Part shown: in pieces, positions 37,801-46,500 of the stretch
Layout: every line of letters begins with the position of its first letter
How positions within the stretch are numbered: position 1 is the stretch's first letter
NCBI RefSeq assembly: GCF_022346885.1
Contig: NZ_JAKRNK010000004.1
Location: 62,001 to 126,000, forward strand
Length of the DNA: 64,000 nucleotides
From: Paenibacillus sp. ACRRX
Lineage (GTDB): Bacteria; Bacillota; Bacilli; Paenibacillales; Paenibacillaceae
Direction: 5' to 3'
Notes under the pieces: generated by a model
What the model saw: the letters and a program-made list of their open reading frames with translations, nothing else
The model's database searches: none
Told to the model about the DNA's origin: nothing
Translations under genes and position numbers: made by a program

Positions 37801-40562
37801 TAGCCACGTATCTTGACTTGTTCATCCCGCCTGCCCCAATACTCCAGTTCTCCTTCTGTCGTCCATCTGGCCAAGTCACCAGAACGATACAGCCGCTGCA
37901 CTTTGCCAATATCCGCTCCAAATGGATTAACTATGAATCGTTCGTTGTTTAACTCCTCCCGTTTCCAATATCCCCGTGCGACTCCTCTACCGCCAATATA
38001 CATCTCACCTATCAAGCCCACTGGAACAGGGTCTTGATTGTCATCCAAAATGTAAATTTCCATATCCGGCAGCGGTACGCCTATTACACTTCCTAACTTC
38101 TGCTTCAAGTCCAGCATGGATAAAGGACGATAGGTGGCATGTACAGTAATCTCCGTAATGCCATACATATTAATGAGCTGTGGACAAGCATCGCCATGCG
38201 CCTCAAACCATGGTCGGAGAGATTGCAGTTCAAGGGCCTCGCCGCCAAAAATAATATAACGTAATGCCAGATTGGGATTTTCCACCCTGCCCAAATGCTG
38301 TTCGGCATGTATTAATTGTTTGAAGGCAGATGGCGTCTGATTCAGTATTGTGACTCGCTCACGCACAAGCAGTCGGTAAAAATCATCAAAGGAACGTGTG
38401 GTTTCAGCAGGCACAATGACTAATCGCCCCCCTTGCAGGAGCGCCCCCCATATCTCCCACACAGAGAAATCAAAAGCGTACGAATGATACAAGGTCCATA
38501 CATCCTGCTCATTAAACTTGAACAAAGGTTGTGTTGTGGCAAATAATCGACTTACACTGCCATGTTCTACGAGTACTCCTTTGGGCAAACCTGTAGAACC
38601 TGATGTATAGATCATATAAGCCACATCATTCTCGTTCACTGCAAGCGATAAATTATGGCTTGCATCATCTGCTGAGCACAAGGCTTCTGGCAGCACCTCA
38701 AGCTGTTTCCAGTTCCCTGTGGGCAGCAACTCTGCAGTTGTATGATCTGACAGCAGCAGCAAGCAGTCAGCATCCTGCAGCATCCAGCGAATACGTTCGG
38801 CAGGAACAGTCGGATCGATTGGAACATAGGCACAACCCGCCTTGAGGACAGCAAGAATACTGGCAATCAAATACGGGGAGCGACTCATGCATATCGCAAT
38901 AAAGCTTCCTTGGGCCGCACCCGAATCCAGCAAATAACGGGCTAATCGATTAGCGAATGCATTAAGCTCGCTGTAGGTCCAGTTCTTCTCTTGCCAGGTG
39001 AGCGCCGGATGGTCAGGGTATAGTGCTGCTATTCTTTCAAATTGACGGTGCAGACTGCTTAGTGGATATGCTGTGGGCTGCTGCGCTTGTGATTGAAGCA
39101 GCAGGCTCCTCCTGTCTTGTTCTGCCAACAAACTTAAACGTGCAAGCGGCACCTCTGGCTGAGCCAGTGCGGACTGCATCAACTGAATAAAATGATCAGC
39201 AAAATTTTGCATCGTATTTGGGGTAAACAGATCCGTGTCATATTCAATACGACCGCTAAGCCTTCCGTCCATATCTGCCATAGACAGCAGCATATCTGAT
39301 TTCGATGTGCCATTATGCAGCCTGATCATCTCCGTCTGTACATGTGGAAGCTGAAGGTTTACCGCTGGCGTATTCTGAAAAACAAACAAATTTCGCACCA
39401 ACGGAATAGCCCATCCCTGACGGTCCGGCTGTAACTCTTCAATCACCCTATCAAACGGAAAATTTTGATGGTCGTATGCTTCAGTAGCGGTTTTAACGAC
39501 TTGCTTTAATAAGTCTTTAGCTGTCATCTCTGGCTCTATATCCAAACGAAGCGGCAGCAAATTAACAAAATAGCCAATTATCCCTTCAATCTCGGTGTAA
39601 TTGCGGTTAGCAATCGGGGTTCCGATCACGATCGTCTGTTCACGGGTATATCGGTACATCGCAGCTCCAAACATCGTAAACAATGCCATAAACAGGGTTG
39701 TATCCATTTCCGCACAAAATGCTCTCAAAGAACGGGTCAGCTCAGCCGGGAGGTCAAATACTATTTCTCCACCACGGTTTCTGCTCGCACCCGCGCTTTT
39801 GCGATCCGGCAGCAGGGCCACACTCGGACATTGAGCCAATTTCTTGGTCCAGTAGTTCAAATGTTTGTTCATTTTGCCTGCGCCCAACTGTTCATTCTGC
39901 CAATAGGCATAATCACTATACTGTGTTGTTAACGGTGCTAGTCTTGGTATTTCACCGCCAGCAGAAGCCGTATAGCTTGCAACCCACTCTTTTACAAGTA
40001 TCCCCATAGACCAGCCGTCAGAAATAATATGATGCATACACAACGCAAGTATATATTCCTGTGGGTGGAGACAAATGAGCCGTACTCGCAATAACGGGTC
40101 AACCGCCAATTCAAAAGGGTCTGTAATCATCGTTTCAAGCAGTTGATCTGCCTGCTCCATCGCTTCTACTATGGGCAATCCAGTTAAATCTTCAAGAGAA
40201 AAAGCGAAATATTCAGCCGTTCTTAAAACGATGCGTGGACTCCCATCTTGATTAGTAAAGTTAATTCTCAAGGATTCGTGACGCTCCATCACAAACTGGA
40301 AAGCATTATAAACGGCTTGTGTATCTATCTCTCCTGAGAGCCGAACAGCAAAGTACATATTATAGGCAGACTTGTCTGCCAGCAATTGATCCAAAAACCA
40401 TAATCTGCGCTGGGCGGGTGAAAGCAGGATATCTGCTTCCTTGGGCCTCGATTCAATCGTAAGACGCTGCAGCTTGCTCCCCTGTTTCCACTGTTCTAGC
40501 AGTTGGCGCTGCTGGTCAGTCAATCCCGAACGCCTTGCTTCCAATTCGTTCCTATTTGTCAT
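34806..40562 (-). CDS. terminal NRPS: C-A(MT)-PCP-reductase, predicted threonine module
   Basis: This 1918-residue synthetase has these domains in order: condensation (about 45-470, MHHIISDGWS), adenylation (from about 495), methyltransferase inserted between cores A8 and A10 (SAM motif LEIGCGTGLL at about 1041), core A10 NGKIERSKL (about 1416), carrier protein (about 1440-1510, Ser in FFEIGGHSLL) and thioester reductase (about 1550-1918, TGATGFFG and YTQSK). The specificity residues read by hand are D-F-W-N-I-G-M-V-H plus the A10 Lys, the known threonine code. The product would be N-methylated by the inserted domain and released as an aldehyde (or alcohol) by NADPH reduction. ATG 40562 follows an AACGGTGA site; the longer frame starts at a TTG without one. 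Confidence 0.93.
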   Translation of the reverse strand: MTNRNELEARRSGLTDQQRQLLEQWKQGSKLQRLTIESRPKEADILLSPAQRRLWFLDQLLADKSAYNMYFAVRLSGEIDTQAVYNAFQFVMERHESLRINFTNQDGSPRIVLRTAEYFAFSLEDLTGLPIVEAMEQADQLLETMITDPFELAVDPLLRVRLICLHPQEYILALCMHHIISDGWSMGILVKEWVASYTASAGGEIPRLAPLTTQYSDYAYWQNEQLGAGKMNKHLNYWTKKLAQCPSVALLPDRKSAGASRNRGGEIVFDLPAELTRSLRAFCAEMDTTLFMALFTMFGAAMYRYTREQTIVIGTPIANRNYTEIEGIIGYFVNLLPLRLDIEPEMTAKDLLKQVVKTATEAYDHQNFPFDRVIEELQPDRQGWAIPLVRNLFVFQNTPAVNLQLPHVQTEMIRLHNGTSKSDMLLSMADMDGRLSGRIEYDTDLFTPNTMQNFADHFIQLMQSALAQPEVPLARLSLLAEQDRRSLLLQSQAQQPTAYPLSSLHRQFERIAALYPDHPALTWQEKNWTYSELNAFANRLARYLLDSGAAQGSFIAICMSRSPYLIASILAVLKAGCAYVPIDPTVPAERIRWMLQDADCLLLLSDHTTAELLPTGNWKQLEVLPEALCSADDASHNLSLAVNENDVAYMIYTSGSTGLPKGVLVEHGSVSRLFATTQPLFKFNEQDVWTLYHSYAFDFSVWEIWGALLQGGRLVIVPAETTRSFDDFYRLLVRERVTILNQTPSAFKQLIHAEQHLGRVENPNLALRYIIFGGEALELQSLRPWFEAHGDACPQLINMYGITEITVHATYRPLSMLDLKQKLGSVIGVPLPDMEIYILDDNQDPVPVGLIGEMYIGGRGVARGYWKREELNNERFIVNPFGADIGKVQRLYRSGDLARWTTEGELEYWGRRDEQVKIRGYRIELGEVEAVVGAHKLVSQNVAVVDHNEQGDAKIICYLIPNKHQLHTLDVWPQLTQELVDRWETVFDSYYMKENEHNNKTFHIVGWNDSFQGLPIPEVEMEEWTEETVKRILKYKPRRVLEIGCGTGLLLFRIAPYCEAYIGTDLSEKAIDYVSSQLHILGDASDRVRLFKCNAHELPDLEQVDMIVINSVVQYFPDLSYLDTVLQQCVGRVKPGGCIFIGDICGFMFREAFHCSVVMQGIDEKTPMLEFNRMVQRKMKQHAELMLDSSYFIELKQHNSSVYAIEMLYKQGKYQNEMSKFRYDAVLHLGDGQEIWEPTAHYIWNAEIGAGLQSGEFCMQHQNTCFIVTGVPNGRVAEEWNFLQWRKQAASKALIQDYYTYRQQTSELQLGIDPAVMLQWGGESHQVEVLLSDAVHTGGVDVLFAPRHTKKITPFLYSQGGAASKQWSSMSSIPMQHEIENKLIADIQAAVRNQLPDYMMPAQFVVLEQFPLTSNGKIERSKLRELKPSRLQADISPEAHSSLTETELALRGMWQSLLDVDHVELEDNFFEIGGHSLLVSQMMFQIKKQFQVQIPLMQLMLNPTIRSIAQQIDSAGPQGTVHVQLNLASKVHLAPDIQTRGMSLAVQTNGKPAILLTGATGFFGVFLLHELLQESNTDVYCLVRAVTNELGLERIISGMKKYSLWNEEYSCRIKVVIGDLAADQFGLDDESYDDLTRRITSIYHNGATVNFAQSYMSLEGANVKGSASVLQLASTYNIKPVHFISTLYVFSEKDAQHKKIILEEDVPTCYDALKLGYTQSKWVAEGLMMEGRRRGIPVNIYRLGRISGDSRTGACQDHDFFWKIIRFCLQLGAFPKINFRFNLIPADFAGSLIVQLASNPLNTNHTYHIMNDHECSFRDIILILTNMGYKFEQLPWEDWKLQVEQILETDKAHSVDISLIPFIEELSMIGGEAPVFSASRAFAYISTSNMTCPLIDTDRLTSYINYFIASGYFEPIIR

Positions 40563-40590
40563 CGTTATCACCGTTCCGCTGAAATATTGT

Positions 40591-43500
40591 TTATTGGCAG
40601 GTGCGCTCCAAATGCTCAATCATTTGCAGTTCGATTTGCCCTGCTATCTCTTCAATGGTTGGATACACAAATACACGTTCAAATTGGATTTCAATATGAG
40701 GCAGCAGATTGCGCAATCGGGAAATCAGCTGAGTGGCTAACAAGGAGTGACCTCCCAATTCAAAGAAATTGTCCTTGATGCCGATTGGGCTGAAGCCCAG
40801 CACCTGCTCCCATATCTCTACTAAATGGGCCTGCAAATCGTCTTGAGGCGGGACATACGCCGCTGACAGATGTGTCCGCTCTGATATTGCATCATCTACA
40901 GGCTGATCAACAGCTGAACTGGATTGAGCAGGATGATTTCCCTCCCTTAAGCGCTCATATCTGTCATTGATCCAACAAGAAAACTGCTCGAATGCATATG
41001 TAGGCAGGGCTGCTTTCCTTGGCTTGTCGCCATACAGTTTCTCCCACTGAATCTCGGCTCCGAGAAGCCAGCACATGGATAACCCTGTTAAGAGGGTGCC
41101 TAGGTCAGTTTCTTCTTCTGTAGGGTGTCTCATCATCTGAACTACATTACCCTTGATTTCAACGTTTTTGTGTTGACTGAGCAACTGGCTTAACACCTTG
41201 CCCGGTCCCACCTCCAGCCAGATGACAGGCTCCTTGGTCTTTGCCAATGCTAATATCCCCTCACTAAATTTGACGGGACTGCTCATATGGCTGGACCAAT
41301 AGTGGATATCCTTGGCCTGCTCACTTGTGACGTAGTTTCCTGTCACATTCGAAACATACGGAATAGTCGGTGCTTGCAGGTTGTATTTGCTCAACTCGAT
41401 CTCTAGTTGACTGGCAGCCTGCGTCATTATTAACGGGCTGTGGAAAGCATGGGCAGCAGACAGTTTCGCATATCCAATATTGGCAGCATCTAGCTTGCTC
41501 ATCAGGCGTGACATCACTTCTGCTTCCCCTGCAAACGTGCATGATTCAGGGCTGTTGCTGGCAGACAAGTGCATCCCAGCATCTATATAACTGCTGACTT
41601 GATCAAAAGAAGCAGCAACAGCTATCATGGCTCCAGGGGGACTTTGCTGCATCATGACACCTCTCTTGACGACTATAGCCAGTGCATCTTCAAGCGTCAT
41701 CACACCTGCAATACATGCAGCGACATATTCCCCAAGTCCGTGCCCGATCATGGCGTGTGGCTCCAGCCCCCATTCCATTAGGCAGCGCGCCAATGCATAT
41801 TCAAATACAAATACAAGCGGCTGAATAACGGCTGTCTGTTCTAAAACTGACCCTTGCTCTCTCGCTGAACCGCTTAATAGCCCTTTCCAGTCGGAGAAAC
41901 CGTCTGTACTGTGCCTTTGTAAGATTGCGATGCACTGATCGGTCCAATATTGGAACAACGGATAAGTATCATATAAACCAGCTGCCATCTCTGGATAGTG
42001 ACTACCTGGACCCGGGAACATCATGACAACTTTAGGTTGCGGTTGCTTGCATACAGCTCTGCTGCTCCATTTCAGGCTTCCATCAGAAGCTGTTACCGCG
42101 GCATAACGATGCGAAAACACTTTTCTGCCCAGTTGAAGCGTGTACGCGGCATCCTCTAAAGATGTGTCTGGGTGTCGTTGCAAATGGTCATGCAGGGCAA
42201 CGATCATGTTATCCAAAGCGGTATGGGTACGAGCCGACAACAAGAGTGCTTGCTCTGAGCAACACCCTCTCATTACTGAAGATGCGTGAGCCTCCTCTAA
42301 AACAAGATGTGCATTGGTGCCGCCGATGCCAAATGAACTTACTCCAGCTCGTCGCGGGTAGTCCGCAGGAGCCTCCCAATCCTGTAAAACGGTATTCACA
42401 TAGAACGGACTTTCGATGAATGGAATGACAGGACTTGGTGTATTAAAGTGCAAGCTTGGCGGAAGCTGCTTGTAATATAGCATTAACGCCGTTTTAATAA
42501 GCCCAGCAATACCTGAAGCTGCATTCAAGTGCCCCATGTTGGTTTTCACAGATCCAATGGCACAGTACTGCCTGAGACCGGCCACATCCCCAAATGCTTC
42601 CTGCAGCGCTGCTATCTCGATCGGATCGCCCAATGCTGTTCCTGTACCATGCGCCTCCAAGTAACCAATGGATCTGGCATCGATGTCCGCCATCATTAAC
42701 GCCTCTGCAATTACTCTTCGCTGCCCTTCAATGCTTGGAGCAGTATATCCAACCTTTGTAGCTCCATCATTATTAACAGCACTGCCCTTAATCAACGCAT
42801 AAATATGATCGTTGTCAGCCAGAGCATCCTCAAGGCGCTTCAAGGCAATCATGCCTGAGCCACTACCAAATATCGTTCCGTTAGCCTCTGCATCAAACGC
42901 TCTACAATGCCCATCGGGAGAAAAAATCCCCCCTTCTTGATACTTATACCCCTCAATGGCAGGTATACGAAGGGAAGCCCCACCCGCCAACGCCATATCG
43001 GACTGATACATCAATAAGCTCTGACAAGCATAATGCACAGCAACCAATGAAGTGGAACAAGCAGTCTGGACGGTGACGCTTGTTCCACGCAAATTCAGCT
43101 TGTAAGAGATTCTTGTACTTAAATAGTCATTACTGTTCGTCTGCAGCACCATCTGCAGTTCTTCTTCAGAAAATTCCGCTCTGCGCGCCAATATTTCGTT
43201 TACTAAATAATTGTTAAACCCACATCCTGCAAATACACTAATTAATCCTTCATAGGTGTCAGCAACACAGCCAGCATCCTCCAACGCTTCCCACGCACAC
43301 ATTAACAACATGCGATGCTGTGGGTCCAGCAATTCAGCCTCACGCTTGTTCATTCCAAAAAACGGGTAATCAAATTTGTCGATATCCTTCATTAACGGGG
43401 CGGCTTTTACATAACGAGGATGAAGTAGCGTTTCTTCGTTAACCCCCGCCTGTCTAAGACACTCCTCCGTTAACAAAGTGATGGTTTCTTTACCCGCCTT

Positions 43501-43596
43501 CAAATTGCTCCAATACTCTTCGATATGATTGGCACCAGGAAATCTCCCGCTCATGCCAATAATCGCAACTGTGTTCTCCGTCGAGTTTGTTGTCAC
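40591..43596 (-). CDS. PKS module KS-AT(inactive)-ACP
   Basis: This 1001-residue polyketide synthase has a ketosynthase (about 8-435) with Cys180 in TACSTS, HGTGT and KTNMGH, so it is complete. The acyltransferase (about 522-820) reads GHGLGE at residues 618-623, so the catalytic Ser (expected at 620) is Gly. The usual GQGSQ is GPGSH, while HAFH (malonyl-type) remains. The carrier protein (about 905-975) has Ser in FFELGGHSLL. There is no ketoreductase, dehydratase or enoylreductase. The start is a GTG that overlaps the previous stop by four bases (43593-43596), preceded by AAAGGG. It would add one unreduced C2 unit to the peptide, with malonate loaded by another AT in trans. Confidence 0.93.
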   Translation of the reverse strand: MTTNSTENTVAIIGMSGRFPGANHIEEYWSNLKAGKETITLLTEECLRQAGVNEETLLHPRYVKAAPLMKDIDKFDYPFFGMNKREAELLDPQHRMLLMCAWEALEDAGCVADTYEGLISVFAGCGFNNYLVNEILARRAEFSEEELQMVLQTNSNDYLSTRISYKLNLRGTSVTVQTACSTSLVAVHYACQSLLMYQSDMALAGGASLRIPAIEGYKYQEGGIFSPDGHCRAFDAEANGTIFGSGSGMIALKRLEDALADNDHIYALIKGSAVNNDGATKVGYTAPSIEGQRRVIAEALMMADIDARSIGYLEAHGTGTALGDPIEIAALQEAFGDVAGLRQYCAIGSVKTNMGHLNAASGIAGLIKTALMLYYKQLPPSLHFNTPSPVIPFIESPFYVNTVLQDWEAPADYPRRAGVSSFGIGGTNAHLVLEEAHASSVMRGCCSEQALLLSARTHTALDNMIVALHDHLQRHPDTSLEDAAYTLQLGRKVFSHRYAAVTASDGSLKWSSRAVCKQPQPKVVMMFPGPGSHYPEMAAGLYDTYPLFQYWTDQCIAILQRHSTDGFSDWKGLLSGSAREQGSVLEQTAVIQPLVFVFEYALARCLMEWGLEPHAMIGHGLGEYVAACIAGVMTLEDALAIVVKRGVMMQQSPPGAMIAVAASFDQVSSYIDAGMHLSASNSPESCTFAGEAEVMSRLMSKLDAANIGYAKLSAAHAFHSPLIMTQAASQLEIELSKYNLQAPTIPYVSNVTGNYVTSEQAKDIHYWSSHMSSPVKFSEGILALAKTKEPVIWLEVGPGKVLSQLLSQHKNVEIKGNVVQMMRHPTEEETDLGTLLTGLSMCWLLGAEIQWEKLYGDKPRKAALPTYAFEQFSCWINDRYERLREGNHPAQSSSAVDQPVDDAISERTHLSAAYVPPQDDLQAHLVEIWEQVLGFSPIGIKDNFFELGGHSLLATQLISRLRNLLPHIEIQFERVFVYPTIEEIAGQIELQMIEHLERTCQ

Positions 43597-46500
43597 TGCC
43601 GCACGCCCTTTCGCCGTGATTTTTGCGCCTGCTGCGCGGCGCGCTGCTTGCTTGCCCGGTGCTGGCTTGCCTCATCACGATCATGACGGCGATTGGCCGT
43701 GGCATCCCGTCCCTCTAAATAACATGCCAACAATGAAATGGTTGGATATTTGAACAAGTCAACCACCTGAATTTCACGCATCAGCACTTCTTCCAAATGC
43801 TGATGTACGCGCAGCAATAGTAAAGAATGTCCGCCTGCTTCAAAGAAATTATCATGTATGCCAATCTCCTTGATATGCAAATGATGTCGCCATACCTCTG
43901 CAATCGTTTGTTGAAGCGGCGTTGCAGGCGGGACCATTTCGGACGTGCACCCCCTGTCGATAAACATATCTGGTTCAGGCAGTTGTTCTATAGCAATCTT
44001 GCCGTTATGTGTTAATGGAATATGCGGGACTTCTACGACTGCTGCCGGCAGCATGTACTCAGGCAGTTTGTCGCGTAAATAAAGTTGGAGAGCTGCTGGC
44101 TCTAATGGCTTGTCCGCTGAAACCACGTATGCCACAATCCGATCACCAGCATGAGCTTGGCAAATAATGCAGCAATCATGGACAGACGGGTGCTGCATTA
44201 CAACCTGCTGAATTTCACGCAATTGAATACGGTAGCCACGAATCTTGACCCTGTCGCCTTGTCTGCCTATAAATTCAATATTGCCGTCAGGCCTATATCT
44301 GCCAAGGTCGCCCGTCCGATAAATTCTGTCATGTGCCGTTGATCCATTAGGGTCTGCTATAAAAGGGGAACTGCGATCCACTTCGGATTGAACATAACCA
44401 GAAGCCAGATAAGGCGATCGAATACAGATTTCTCCTGTCTCTCCAATCCCACTTATCAACAAATCTGAATCCGCAATCAAAAGCTGCACTCCTTCGCGGC
44501 CTTTGCCAATGGGAATGTTCGGACCGAGAGAGTCTGTTATCGCATAAATTCCCATGATTTGAGGCGTTTCCGTTGCGCCGTAGCAATTATAGCAGCGAAC
44601 GTGAGGAGCGATCGTACGGATATGCTCGACCTGAGAAGGCAACAACGTATCTCCACCCAAGAAGGCGTAACGCCAGTCGCTTATAACTTTGCCACGCTTA
44701 CTGCCCCCTGCCATGACCATCGCCATCGCTGGAGTCAGATGGGTGACGGTAATTTGCTGCTCCACCATCCAGCCATTCAAGTAATCTTTGTCCAGTAAGT
44801 TGCTGCTATCCGGGATACAAATGGTGGCGCCTATAGATAAAGGCACAAAAATATCACGCAGCAACGGGTCATGCCCCAGTCCAGAAAACATACTAAAGCG
44901 ATCTTGTGCCTGTAATTCAAATTCGTTTACGTACCAACGTATAAAGCTGGCAATGGGTTCGTGAGTGCAGGAAATACCTTTAGGTGCAGCTGTAGTGCCC
45001 GAAGTAAACAACATATAAGCCGGATCATGCAATGTATGTTCCTTGCGCCGCAATAAAACAGCCGTCTGCTCGGCGTCACTGAACCGCTTATACTCATGTT
45101 CCGTCACCACAAAGGACACTAATCCAGACAGTTCCTCGAAAAGTGTATGCCTGGTTTGGCGAACGGAGCGAGGCAGCACAATCCCCCTTGCTCCTGACAC
45201 CTTTACCATCTCTGCCACACGAGCACTTGGCTGTGCGGGATCAATGACCACAAAGGCCGAACCACTTTTGAGCACAGCCAGCATCGCGATAATTAAAAAG
45301 GCACTGCGTTCACCATAAATGGCAATCACCCCACGCTCAACCGTCCCGAATCGCATGAACTCTGCTGCCAGCTCATCACTGGAACGATCCAACTGGCGGT
45401 ACGTGTACACTGTATTTTCCCAGTCAACAACAGCTGCCGCCTCTGGGTATTGAGCTGCTTGTTCTTGGAACATCACTTGAATGGGTTGGAGCAGATGATC
45501 ATCTGGATGTCTGAGCGGCAATGAAGGGTCTGGCAAAACTTTTGCAGCGTGCTCCGTAAGCAGAGAGTATGACCGAAGGGGAGCATTCGGCTGCTTTACA
45601 ATTTGGCTGCACAAACTTTGGAATTGGCTCAACAGCTCAAGCGCACGTTCTTGGCTGAACAGTCCTGTCGCATACACGAGTTCCAACTGAATACCTTCCG
45701 CCTGCTCCTGTGCATATAAGGTAAGGTCGCATTTAGAATCATGTTCATCCCACTCCATAATCTGGACTGCCAATCCCTCCAGCTGTGCCGCAACCGGTGG
45801 AATGTTAAGCATGTTAAACATAACCTGAAACATTGAAGACCGGCTCAAGTCGCGATCTGGCCTTGCCATTTCCACCAGCTTTTCAATAGGTATATCCGGA
45901 TGAGCGTAAGCCCCCAGCGCAGATTCACGAATCTGCAGCAGTAGCTCTGTATAAGTGAGCGGCTCAGACAGATTTGTTCGCAATAGAAGCGTGTTTACGA
46001 ACAAACCTGTAACCTGCTCTAAATGCGGATGGTTGCGCCCTGCAATCGGTACACCAACCGCAATGTCAACTGTGCCACTTAACCGATGCAATAATAGATT
46101 AAAGGCAGCAAATAGAGTCATAAACAGAGTGCAGCTATGCTGTTGTCCCAAACTTTTCAACTGCTCGCTTAACAAAAGCGGCAATTGTAAGCAAACACGC
46201 TTGCCCCCGTAGCTTTGCACCAAAGTTCTGGAATAATCGCTTGGCAGCTGCAAAGGAGGAATGGGGGTTTGAAGAAGCTTCATCCAATATTTCAGCTGAC
46301 TGTGGTAAGATTCACTCCCGATCCACCCCTGCTCCCAATGCGCATAATCAGAATAAGTCAACGGGAGCGGAGGCAGGTTGGTTGTGGTATGACCGACAAA
46401 ATCACTATACAACTGACAAAGCTCGTTCATCATGATTCCCATCGACCAGCCGTCCGTTATGATATGATGAAGCACCATCACTAATTGGTGCTGCTGCTCA

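Noticed and set aside
34806..40562. A thioesterase release domain
   Set aside because: No GxSxG appears after the last carrier; the end is a reductase with TGATGFFG and YxxxK.
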